Shown here: in pieces, positions 8,528 through 14,556 of the stretch
Layout: each line of letters opens with the position of its first letter
Position numbering within the stretch: the first letter of the stretch is position 1
Source: Candidatus Taylorbacteria bacterium
GTDB lineage: Bacteria > Patescibacteriota > Minisyncoccia > Phycocordibacterales > HO2-43-120
Direction: 5' to 3'
Assembly: GCA_039934295.1 (NCBI GenBank)
Contig: JBDTMN010000008.1
Span: 1 to 57,640, forward strand
Length of the DNA: 57,640 nt
Translations under genes and position numbers: made by a program
Notes under the pieces: generated by a model
Database searches by the model: none
Told to the model about the DNA's origin: nothing
Seen by the model: only the letters and a program-made list of their open reading frames with translations

Positions 8528-8580
8528 TTGCTTCTCACGATGTGTATCGTGACTGATGAGTCCGAAAGGACGAAAAGCAG
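8528..8580 (+). ncRNA. Hammerhead ribozyme 1
   Basis: The full catalytic core is visible: CTGATGA (8553-8559), stem II GTCC-GAAA-GGAC (8560-8571) and GAAA (8572-8575). Stem III pairs TTGCTT (8528-8533) with the last A of GAAA plus AGCAG. Stem I is TCACGA/TCGTGA closed by a TGTGTA loop (8535-8552). The predicted cleavage site follows C8534 (a UUC triplet). The topology is type III, with stem III open to the flanks. It lies between the DUF1874 and GNAT genes. Cleavage would separate their messages and leave a 5'-OH on the downstream one. Confidence 0.9.
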
Positions 8581-8602
8581 AATGATCTTTGATACGAGTT
8601 AC

Positions 8603-8647
8603 TCATAGCAATTTGTTACTAATATGTTTGGTGACAGGTTGCTATGA
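8603..8647 (+). promoter_or_regulatory. Hairpin that buries the start codon of the 8644 gene
   Basis: TCATAGCAA (8603-8611) pairs perfectly with TTGCTATGA (8639-8647), which contains the ATG at 8644. An inner helix TGTTAC/GTGACA extends it. A homologous element precedes the gene at 9516. Confidence 0.7.
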
Positions 8648-9072
8648 ATACTCAAATTATGAAAGCTCACGAAGCAGTGAGTTTGTTGTTCTCAACACAC
8701 ACCTATGTAAAGCATGATGCCTGGTTTCCGACTCTTTTTGGAGGAGATAGGTTGTCATGTTGCGATGAGGCGGTTGTGGTAATGGTGGAAGGTTGCATTG
8801 CGGCACTCGCCACAATCGCCCCCGAAGGAGAGATGACTTCCGGTCATCCGACGATTGTTGGTTTGTATACGGTGAGAGCATTTCGCCAGCAAGGTTATGG
8901 CAAGATGGTTCTCGAAGCGACAGTTCGCCGCTGTATGGAACGTGGATTTACCAAAGTCCACATTGATGTTCTCACGCCAAAAGCGATGATGACAGTCAAT
9001 ACACTGCAACTTGAACTTAGGAATGTTCTGGAAGTGGTGGATCAGTCGGCGTGCGGCTGTTTTTTGGAATAA
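8644..9072 (+). CDS. GNAT-family N-acetyltransferase
   Basis: This 142-residue protein is close to the minimal size of a GNAT domain. The acetyl-CoA-binding motif A is visible as VGLYTVRAFRQQGYGKMVLE (about residues 77-96), followed by a helix and the strand KVHIDVL. The C-terminus is short and Cys-containing. The ATG at 8644 lies inside a perfect 9-bp stem; a second in-frame ATG lies at 8659. The preceding spacer carries hammerhead ribozyme 1, and only 27 nt separate this gene from the next, so the two are probably co-translated. The acetyl acceptor cannot be inferred. Confidence 0.75.
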   Translation: MNTQIMKAHEAVSLLFSTHTYVKHDAWFPTLFGGDRLSCCDEAVVVMVEGCIAALATIAPEGEMTSGHPTIVGLYTVRAFRQQGYGKMVLEATVRRCMERGFTKVHIDVLTPKAMMTVNTLQLELRNVLEVVDQSACGCFLE

Positions 9073-9099
9073 CATTAACACTACAATTGAGAGGAAAAA

Positions 9100-9348
9100 A
9101 TGATCTGGTATGACTGGGAATGGGTGCAGTGGGCGAGGGCAGAGTGGCATTATTTGGAAAGTAAACCCGAAGGGAAATTGGCAAGAAGGGTCCGCTGGAG
9201 ACTTTTGGTAAGAGCGGCTCGTGCTTATTTGCGGGTTGGGAAGGCTCAAGAGGAAGATTCAACTATCAGGGATGCTTTAAAGTTGGCGCATCTGTGGGTA
9301 GAAGAAAATTTCCAAGGAGTTGGGATATGGATTGGGACTGCACAATAA
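9100..9348 (+). CDS. Small hypothetical protein, Trp/Arg-rich
   Basis: This 82-residue protein is rich in Trp and Arg, with several Trp residues in the first 16. It is predicted helical, has no signal peptide, and matches no family I recognise. The start is supported by GAGAGGA 5 nt before the ATG. It follows the GNAT gene by 27 nt and precedes motif X copy 2. The low sequence complexity is not extreme, and the clear ribosome binding site makes it likely to be translated. Confidence 0.55.
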   Translation: MIWYDWEWVQWARAEWHYLESKPEGKLARRVRWRLLVRAARAYLRVGKAQEEDSTIRDALKLAHLWVEENFQGVGIWIGTAQ

Positions 9349-9401
9349 CTGCGACTTCGGCACGCGGGGTACGAAGACTACCTGGCAACAGAATCGTCTC
9401 A

Positions 9402-9460
9402 GGAGAATTCATGATTCTCCACTTTATTGAGTCTACGACGTTGTCGCGGATTCAAAGAGT
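9402..9460 (+). ncRNA. Motif X copy 2
   Basis: Stem A is GGAGAAT/ATTCTCC around a TCATG loop. The linker ACTTTATT follows, then stem B GAGTC...GATTC with inner CGAC/GTCG, then AAAGAGT, whose AGAGT pairs with ACTTT of the linker. Stem A differs completely in sequence from copy 1 but is still fully paired. Confidence 0.75.
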
Positions 9461-9470
9461 TCTTTAAAAT

Positions 9471-9524
9471 GTTTTTCATAACACTTTGCTACTTACCGAT
9501 AGGTGTCAGAGTGCTATGAAAAAC
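9471..9524 (+). promoter_or_regulatory. Hairpin that buries the start codon of the 9516 gene
   Basis: GTTTTTCATAACACT (9471-9485) pairs with AGTGCTATGAAAAAC (9510-9524) with a single mismatch. The ATG at 9516 lies in the middle of the stem. The element resembles the one at 8603-8647: both contain a CATAxCA start, an inner TACT and GGTGxCAG, and end in TGCTATGAA. Confidence 0.7.
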
Positions 9525-9998
9525 AAAAAAAATATTGCCGTCGAGCCTTTCGGGCTCGTGCAGGCATCGGGACTTACAACTCAAGCTGTCCTCGAGACGC
9601 TTGAGATCGCGGACATGTGGAATTGCCACATTCCCTCACTTCTTGCTACTCCTACGGGAGAAGAGCGAGGGTACATCGGACTGGCGGAAGTAATTTCGTC
9701 GGTAGCAATAGTCTCGCTGGAGCAGGAGCTTCAGGAACGGGGATGGGAGTTTGCTTCTCCAAGTCTGTTTCTCTGCGGGAAGGACGAAGCTGGGAAATGG
9801 ATTCTGCCACAGCTAGGGGATACGTTTACTGTGCTCAATGCACCTAAACACTTTCCTGGTCGGCCGGATTTCTACCCATGGATGCACACTGCACAGGGGG
9901 TGCGGGCCTTCGGGCTTACGCCTTTGTCCGACATCTTCACAGATGATGGAGATGTACGGCAGGGAGTCCGTTTCCCCGTCGTCAAGACGGGAAAGTAA
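9516..9998 (+). CDS. Hypothetical island protein, 160 aa
   Basis: I recognise no family for this 160-residue soluble protein. The C-terminal half has conserved-looking HFPGRPDFYPW and GLTPLSDIF segments. The start at 9516 is chosen because its ATG occupies the same position in a start-codon hairpin as in the 8644 gene. Several stem-loops lie inside the coding sequence: GAGCC/GGGCTC near 9543-9558, ATGTGG/CCACAT near 9614-9631, and TTTCCCCGTC/GACGGGAAA at the 3' end just before the stop. Motif X copies 2 and 3 flank the gene. Confidence 0.6.
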   Translation: MKNKKNIAVEPFGLVQASGLTTQAVLETLEIADMWNCHIPSLLATPTGEERGYIGLAEVISSVAIVSLEQELQERGWEFASPSLFLCGKDEAGKWILPQLGDTFTVLNAPKHFPGRPDFYPWMHTAQGVRAFGLTPLSDIFTDDGDVRQGVRFPVVKTGK

Positions 9999-10032
9999 AA
10001 TGCAGAACGCTCCGCGGGGCGCAATTTCAACC

Positions 10033-10098
10033 GGACGAGTTTTTGCGGAAACTCGTCCACTTTATTGAGTCTACGACGTTGTCGCGGATTCACAGAGT
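10033..10098 (+). ncRNA. Motif X copy 3
   Basis: Stem A is identical to copy 1 (GGACGAGTTT/AAACTCGTCC), while stem B matches copy 2 (GAGTC...GATTC with CGAC/GTCG). It then reads ACAGAGT, so AGAGT pairs with ACTTT. It is a hybrid of copies 1 and 2, which suggests recombination between spacers. Confidence 0.75.
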
Positions 10099-10110
10099 TT
10101 TTTTGGAGAC

Positions 10111-10167
10111 TGGTTTCTCACAACGATGTCGTGACAAATTTAGTCGTTACATTGTTGTGAGAAACCA
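10111..10167 (+). promoter_or_regulatory. Long start-codon hairpin of the 10157 gene
   Basis: GGTTTCTCACAACGATGT (10112-10129) pairs with 10149-10166 over 18 bp with one G-U, plus a flanking T-A. The GTG start at 10157 lies inside the 3' arm. Confidence 0.75.
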
Positions 10168-10357
10168 CAAAAAAAAGTCCGGAAACGGCCGCGTTCACTT
10201 CCACGCGAAGAATAAAGAAGTATTCATCGACTTCTCCTTTAAGAAAGAGGAGGTTACAGTAACCGGCACATTGCCGGTGAAGGTGGTAACGAGTGGGCTC
10301 GTCTGTCTTCTCAAAAAGCTGGACAAGTTCATTGACGACGACAATGGAGGTCGTTAA
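10157..10357 (+). CDS. Small basic hypothetical protein
   Basis: This predicted 66-residue protein starts at a GTG in the 3' arm of an 18-bp hairpin, the same placement as the start codons at 8644 and 9516. It begins RNHKKKSGNGRVHFHAKN and continues with alternating strands (KEVFIDFSFKKEEVTVTGTLP) and a short helix. A longer frame to 10043 would run through motif X copy 3, which is clearly structural RNA, so I prefer the short form. The basic N-terminus could bind nucleic acid. No family is recognised. Confidence 0.45.
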   Translation: MRNHKKKSGNGRVHFHAKNKEVFIDFSFKKEEVTVTGTLPVKVVTSGLVCLLKKLDKFIDDDNGGR

Positions 10358-10433
10358 ACTCCCACAATTCCGAGGGGAAGTTCCTCGGCGCTTGGTGAGC
10401 GGAAACAACTCGAGATGATTCATTTTATCTCGC

Positions 10434-10484
10434 CGTTTGCGAAGTGTGTACTTTGCCTGATGAGCTCAAAAGAGCGAAAACAAG
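10434..10484 (+). ncRNA. Hammerhead ribozyme 2
   Basis: CTGATGA (10457-10463), stem II GCTC-AAAA-GAGC (10464-10475) and GAAA (10476-10479) are intact. Stem I is GCGAAG/CTTTGC with the same TGTGTA loop as ribozyme 1. Stem III is short (GTT with AAC), and cleavage is predicted after T10438. Stem II differs from the other two copies by compensatory changes. It lies between the 10157 and 10729 genes. Confidence 0.85.
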
Positions 10485-10728
10485 AGGTCTTTGACAATTG
10501 AATAGCGAAGTTTGGAAGACCCTAGTACCGGAAAATAAGAATTTTCGTTACGGGGCATAGCGCGAGGCAAGAAATTTGCTTTGCAATGTTATTCCTCTTC
10601 GCCTCACTCATTGATAGCGTAATAAACTTAAAGATTGGTGGGGTAAGAGGGGTTGCATCTCATCTGGTCAGATGATCAGAGTGCGATTCCGAAAACAAAA
10701 AAGCACCAAAGAGTGCTGAAAGAAAATT

Positions 10729-10959
10729 ATGAAAAAAAGTTTTTGGTTGTTGTGGGTCACGGTTTCGGCCGTGACACTCCGAGGAGTTTACCTCGGGGTG
10801 TCAAAACTCCTCTCGCTTCAAAGCGAGGGATGGGTTGACCTCCGGTCGGAGATGAGTTGGGTCGGTCTGGTGACCGGCCTACAGGTTGCGATATTCGTTG
10901 GCCTGATGGTTAGCGGATATCACCTCTCGGTGCGGGAGTCCTCACGGACAGCTCGCTAA
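10729..10959 (+). CDS. Small two-TM membrane protein
   Basis: This 76-residue protein has two hydrophobic segments, one at residues 4-26 and one around residues 44-66 (WVGLVTGLQVAIFVGLMVSG), so it is probably a small inner-membrane protein. The function is unknown. Its short coding sequence is crowded with stem-loops: GTCACGG/CCGTGAC, CCGAGG/CCTCGG, CTCGC/GCGAG and GGTC/GACC follow one another. Hammerhead ribozyme 2 lies upstream and motif X copy 4 downstream. A small AGCAC/GTGCT hairpin sits just before the start. Confidence 0.55.
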   Translation: MKKSFWLLWVTVSAVTLRGVYLGVSKLLSLQSEGWVDLRSEMSWVGLVTGLQVAIFVGLMVSGYHLSVRESSRTAR

Positions 10960-11150
10960 GCCAAAGAGGGAAATAACACCAGACGCGAGTTTGGTTGCGA
11001 CAAAATTCCTCCTTCGCTCTAAAGCTACGGAGGGACAAGCCGGTCGCGTAAATAAAGGTAAAAATTTTGTCCCCGTTTTTCAAAATGGAGAGCCGTGAGG
11101 AAGCAGAACCTCCGTCGTGATGACTGTCGATAATAGTCATAAGGTTAGTC

Positions 11151-11225
11151 GGGAGAAGTTGATTGGTTACGGCTTCTCCACTTTATTGAGTCCATTAAGT
11201 GAAAGATCTTGTGGACTCATAGAGT
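11151..11225 (+). ncRNA. Motif X copy 4
   Basis: Stem A is GGAGAAG/CTTCTCC, the linker ACTTTATT, and stem B GAGTCCA/TGGACTC (11188-11194 with 11212-11218, perfect), followed by ATAGAGT pairing to ACTTT. The upstream 45 nt including stem A is nearly the same as the sequence before hammerhead ribozyme 3. Confidence 0.8.
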
Positions 11226-11288
11226 TATATCCGCGTTCTACAGGCGGAACAAGCTGTGGAAAATGGCGCAATAAAGGAGCGCCGGAAA

Positions 11289-11759
11289 ATGAACAGAATT
11301 ATAAAATTCCTCAGCAGTCTGCTGGGGAGAGAAACAAAGGCAATGGTAACAATCGCCACGGTCTCAGTCACCGAGATGGTGGCTGGAAAAATCAGGAAGG
11401 CGGTCGAGGAAATTCTCGACCCCGAGAGGAGGGAGGGTGGACCCTCCAGTTTCGAAATCGACCTCGGAGAGGTCGTCGTACATGCAAGTTACTGCATGTA
11501 CGGACCCACCATAACCCTTGCGGTGGGTAGAGAAAAAATCAGATTGGTCGACCATGGTTATTGGTCGGCCATGGAGCTGGAAGTCGCAGAGAAGGTTTTG
11601 CGACTCCTGACTCCTCGACAGAAGGAGGCTGTCGAGAAAAGGGTCGCCATGGAGGTGGCTCAGAGTGTTCAGTGGAGAAAGGAGGAGGCAGAACGCTTGG
11701 TCACTGAAGAAGAAGTGGCCAAGCGGAGGGAGCAGTCCCTTCGGGAGTTTGTCGGTTAG
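11289..11759 (+). CDS. Hypothetical island protein with RNA-folded coding sequence
   Basis: This 156-residue, mainly helical protein of unknown function has a predicted coiled-coil C-terminal third rich in Glu and Arg. The start is set by AAAGGAG 9 nt upstream. Its coding sequence is a chain of perfect hairpins: GGTCGAG/CTCGACC (11402-11421), GTACATGCA/TGCATGTAC (11478-11501), AGTCGCA/TGCGACT (11582-11605), CTCGACAG/CTGTCGAG (11614-11636) and CTTGGTCAC/GTGGCCAAG (11696-11723). Such spacing is more like an RNA-phage genome than a bacterial gene. It lies between motif X copies 4 and 5. Confidence 0.6.
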   Translation: MNRIIKFLSSLLGRETKAMVTIATVSVTEMVAGKIRKAVEEILDPERREGGPSSFEIDLGEVVVHASYCMYGPTITLAVGREKIRLVDHGYWSAMELEVAEKVLRLLTPRQKEAVEKRVAMEVAQSVQWRKEEAERLVTEEEVAKRREQSLREFVG

Positions 11760-11785
11760 CAGACTGTGGTGGTCTGCCGTTTTCT

Positions 11786-11848
11786 AGGGATTTCGTAAAA
11801 ATCTCTAACTTATTCAATCAATAACAGGTGTTGTTGGTTGATAGGTTA
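11786..11848 (+). ncRNA. Motif X copy 5 (divergent)
   Basis: Stem A is AGGGATTT/AAATCTCT, the linker AACTTATT, stem B CAATCAA/TTGGTTG, and then ATAGGTTA, whose AGGTTA pairs with TAACTT of the linker. All three helices differ in sequence from the other copies yet remain paired, which is covariation support for the structure. Confidence 0.65.
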
Positions 11849-11895
11849 AACGGCTTCAAGCAGGTGCCAAACAATACACCAGAAGGAGTAAAGAA

Positions 11896-12429
11896 ATGAA
11901 AAAAATGTTTAGTTTTGACGCGGAGACCAACGGCCTTTGGGGCCAGGCTTTCGCGATCGGTGCGCTCGTCTATGACGAGAACGGCATCGAGATAGCGCGG
12001 TTCGTCGGTCGTATTGCAGATTCGGAAGTGACCGACAGTTGGGTAAAGGAAAATGTCCTGCCGAAAATTCAGGACATTCCGGTGACCCACGCGACCTACG
12101 ACGAGCTTCTCGCCTCGTTCGCCGATTTCTACAAGGCGAACAAGGAAGGGGCCGACGTGATCGTTCACATGGGGTTTATCGTAGAGGTGAAAATCCTCCG
12201 CGACCTCCATGCCGCCGGACTCATCGGCGACTGGGATGCTCCGTATCCGCTCTACGACGTGAGCGGAAATCTCCAGCAGGCTGGAGAGGACGCGACCTCG
12301 GTCGACAAGTACGTCGCGAAGCACGGACTGTCGGTCGGCGAGTTCGCGGGCGGGACGCACAACCCACTCTATGACTCGGCCGTTGCGGCCGTGGTCTATC
12401 GCCACCTGCTGACGCGGGTCGCGAGTTAA
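11896..12429 (+). CDS. DEDDh-type 3'-5' exonuclease (DnaQ/RNase T-like)
   Basis: This 177-residue protein carries the exonuclease I motif FDAETNG at the N-terminus (two acidic metal ligands) and the exonuclease III motif HNPLYDSAVAA near the C-terminus (catalytic His and Asp). The middle motif is atypical: VHMGFIVEVKIL lacks the usual NxxFD aspartate, with a Glu nearby. It may degrade single-stranded DNA or RNA ends. In an array of self-cleaving RNAs, a 3' trimming nuclease would make sense, but that is inference. A good ribosome binding site (AGAAGGAG) precedes the ATG. The coding sequence includes a perfect 9-bp hairpin at 12052-12078. Confidence 0.75.
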   Translation: MKKMFSFDAETNGLWGQAFAIGALVYDENGIEIARFVGRIADSEVTDSWVKENVLPKIQDIPVTHATYDELLASFADFYKANKEGADVIVHMGFIVEVKILRDLHAAGLIGDWDAPYPLYDVSGNLQQAGEDATSVDKYVAKHGLSVGEFAGGTHNPLYDSAVAAVVYRHLLTRVAS

Positions 12430-12515
12430 TTATCATAGGAAGTGCGACTTCCTTTCCATTCATGGATAAATCGTCGCAAGGTTATGTGGAGAAGTTGTTT
12501 GGTTACGACTTCTCC

Positions 12516-12565
12516 TCTGTTCTCCGCCTAAGGCGGACTGATGAGTCCTAAAGGACGAAAACAGA
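12516..12565 (+). ncRNA. Hammerhead ribozyme 3
   Basis: CTGATGA (12538-12544), stem II GTCC-TAAA-GGAC (12545-12556) and GAAA (12557-12560) form the core. Stem I is TCCGCC/GGCGGA with a TAA loop (12523-12537). Stem III pairs TCTGTT (12516-12521) with AACAGA. Cleavage is predicted after C12522. The hairpin immediately 5' (GGAGAAG...CTTCTCC, 12488-12514) is the same one that precedes motif X copy 4. Confidence 0.9.
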
Positions 12566-12674
12566 AAAAGCATGGAAACTTCTCATCTTCGATAAGTGAA
12601 TTGTGTATATTCGAGACAAAATTTTGGTCTCATGAATTATTCGTGAGCTGATAGAGATATTTTCATTTTTTTAA

Positions 12675-12728
12675 CCGGTTTTTGGCATAAGGGGGCTGAT
12701 GCATAAGCCCTCACATGCTGAAAATCGG
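12675..12728 (+). ncRNA. Long hairpin in the spacer before the 12774 gene
   Basis: CCGGTTTTTGGCAT (12675-12688) pairs with ATGCTGAAAATCGG (12715-12728) over 14 bp using three G-U pairs. An inner helix GGGGGC/GCCCTC (12691-12696 with 12707-12712) tops it. No T run follows. The spacer 12566-12674 also contains GAGAC/GTCTC and CTCATGAAT/ATTCGTGAG hairpins. Confidence 0.55.
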
Positions 12729-12773
12729 ATGTTCTGGTGAGTAAGCAAACTCAACAACAAAAAAATAAAAAAA

Positions 12774-14012
12774 ATGAAAAAAATCGAAATGAAATGGGGC
12801 GGTGGCGACTTCAACATTGTCCTCGACCTTCGGTCGAGAAATGTGCTGGAGTATTCCAGCGAAACGGCGGCGGCGAGTATTCATGCCACTTATGGTGGCA
12901 AAAACTACTACCGCTCCTTGTCGGGAGCGAGTGGCGCGGGATGGATTCCTGCTCTACCGTGGGTGCGAATACTCCCGACCTATCGAGTGGACATGACGTC
13001 ACCCGATTTCGGGCTTCAGCCCGATGCTGACGGCAAGGTTAAACTGCCGACGGTGCTCGGCAAAGCGATCTGGGCTCCGATTGACTATCGGGGCGCAGGG
13101 ATTCCTCACGACTACCCCTTCCTTGTGGAGGAAGGGGATCGATTTGTGGCGACGGATCGCTACATGTTGGCTGGGTACCTCGCTGGAAAAGTTCCGGAGG
13201 TGGAGACCCCGGTATCAATTTCTTTCATCCGGAGCACGACTTCAGATATGGAAACGAAAAAGTGGACAGTTCTCCATGCAAATGGGGACCGTTTCACTTT
13301 CCAGAACCTTCGCCGAGCTCTGGAGGGCAGGTTCATTCATGATCTTGCCTTTGAGTGGCCGACGAGTAGTGACGGTGGGTATAACACCACCTTGAACTTT
13401 TGGAAGCGCCTCGGGCTCCACCTTGTCTCCGGTGCGATATACAAAATTTCTGGGCGTATCGCGCGTAAGCGTTACACTCGGGAGGAGCTCTCAACGGTTG
13501 AGACACTTCAGGTAGCTGTTCCGGCCAATGTGACCGTTCTCACTCCAACCTGCTATTTGCAGGAGAAGTTGGAGGGGCAGTTCGACGCTGTCGGACTTTT
13601 TGAGTTTGAGGGTGTCACTGAAGATTTCGAGATCACCCTTGAGTTGCCCGAAGCGGTTCGGGCGATGCAAGGGCAGTTCGAAGAAATCGTCGGGCGTCTC
13701 CGCGAAGGCGCGGAGAACAAAATTCGGCAAGCAGCCGAATTTCGGCGGGAGCAGGAAAAACACACCGCTGACCTGCTTGAGCGGGACCAACAGTTCAAGC
13801 GACTCTGCGAAGAACATGCTGAATTGGCTGTTACTGTTCAGGACAGCACGGATGCGGGCAATTGCATACCAGGAACGGAGGATTTCCGTCAGAGGTCATT
13901 CCCAAGTCGGGACAGCGTCACTGTCGGGGAGTTGGTCAGGTTTGTGGCAGTGCCCGGCGTCCGCCGTGTACTTGAGCACAAACTTCAGCCGTTCATTGCG
14001 GTTGCAGCGTAA
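12774..14012 (+). CDS. Hypothetical island protein, 412 aa
   Basis: This is the longest gene of the array, 412 residues with no family I recognise. The N-terminal two thirds look globular with many aromatic residues. Residues around 290-345 (EEIVGRLREGAENKIRQAAE and beyond) form a predicted coiled coil, and the C-terminus is again globular. There is no signal peptide. No Shine-Dalgarno sequence is evident; the ATG follows an A-rich tract. The first 400 nt carry a run of hairpins: CTCGAC/GTCGAG, CTGGA/TCCAG, TGCCAC/GTGGCA, CGCTCC/GGAGCG, CGGGC/GCCCG, and the 9-bp CCCCTTCCT/AGGAAGGGG at 13115-13137. Hammerhead ribozyme 3 lies upstream and motif X copy 6 downstream. Confidence 0.65.
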   Translation: MKKIEMKWGGGDFNIVLDLRSRNVLEYSSETAAASIHATYGGKNYYRSLSGASGAGWIPALPWVRILPTYRVDMTSPDFGLQPDADGKVKLPTVLGKAIWAPIDYRGAGIPHDYPFLVEEGDRFVATDRYMLAGYLAGKVPEVETPVSISFIRSTTSDMETKKWTVLHANGDRFTFQNLRRALEGRFIHDLAFEWPTSSDGGYNTTLNFWKRLGLHLVSGAIYKISGRIARKRYTREELSTVETLQVAVPANVTVLTPTCYLQEKLEGQFDAVGLFEFEGVTEDFEITLELPEAVRAMQGQFEEIVGRLREGAENKIRQAAEFRREQEKHTADLLERDQQFKRLCEEHAELAVTVQDSTDAGNCIPGTEDFRQRSFPSRDSVTVGELVRFVAVPGVRRVLEHKLQPFIAVAA

Positions 14013-14104
14013 GTTTTTTCAAGGTTTCTCATTTTAATCCTGTCGCGAGTGCGACAAAAAATGATGGGTTCCCGATATGGTGTCGGCGTGTCGAAAGACA
14101 AATT

Positions 14105-14174
14105 GGAGGATACGAAAATTCCTCCTACTTTTTGAGCCCACAGATTGAAAGATTGTTTGCGGGTTCATTGGTAG
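14105..14174 (+). ncRNA. Motif X copy 6
   Basis: Stem A is GGAGGA/TCCTCC, the linker TACTTTTT, and stem B GAGCCC/GGGTTC. The closing ATTGGTAG pairs GGTAG with CTACT of the linker. The last helix has changed on both sides relative to the other copies (CTACT/GGTAG versus ACTTT/AGAGT). Confidence 0.7.
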
Positions 14175-14178
14175 AAAC

Positions 14179-14201
14179 GATTTTCAGAAGAATAGGAAAT
14201 C
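14179..14201 (+). promoter_or_regulatory. Small hairpin before the 14203 start codon
   Basis: GATTTTC (14179-14185) pairs with GGAAATC (14195-14201), with one G-U. It covers the AGGA that could act as the ribosome binding site and ends 1 nt before the ATG. Confidence 0.45.
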
Positions 14202-14202
14202 T

Positions 14203-14556
14203 ATGATACGAATAAAATGTCTCGGCGGAGCATACAACGGGCAAGTGAGAACTCCGCCTGCAGATATGAAGCCAGTTCTCTTGCTCTTTGAGATGGTTGA
14301 TCAGGGTTTTGGCTGGCAGATTGATTTCTCTGGCGCAGATCGTGAAGAAACGATTCAATGGGGCGGGGCGGACTTGATGGCGAGGGCATATCGAGCTGTT
14401 AAAAACGGGCGTGTCGCAACTTTTCTCGGGGTGGAGTACAAAACCGTGGAAGAGCTACAGGCGTTTGAGGACGCGATCGTTGACTCGGGATATTACGTAA
14501 AGGTAAATCGAGATGACGATGAGGGGCTGGAGGTGCTAATCATCCAGCCAGAGTAG
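14203..14556 (+). CDS. Small hypothetical protein, island paralogue B
   Basis: This 117-residue protein has the same length as the protein at 6540-6893 and shares its KCxGGxYNG, WGGADLxARAxRAV, EExQxFEDA and QPE motifs, so the two are paralogues of unknown function. It is the last gene of the array. The sequence after its stop codon is nearly identical to that after paralogue A for about 240 bp, whereas the protein-coding parts have diverged. The duplicated non-coding tail may be under stronger constraint or may have been homogenised by recombination. Confidence 0.75.
   Translation: MIRIKCLGGAYNGQVRTPPADMKPVLLLFEMVDQGFGWQIDFSGADREETIQWGGADLMARAYRAVKNGRVATFLGVEYKTVEELQAFEDAIVDSGYYVKVNRDDDEGLEVLIIQPE

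Noticed and set aside
10043-10156. N-terminal extension of the 10157 gene
   Set aside because: The extension is the translation of motif X copy 3 and a hairpin arm, both of which recur as RNA structures elsewhere.
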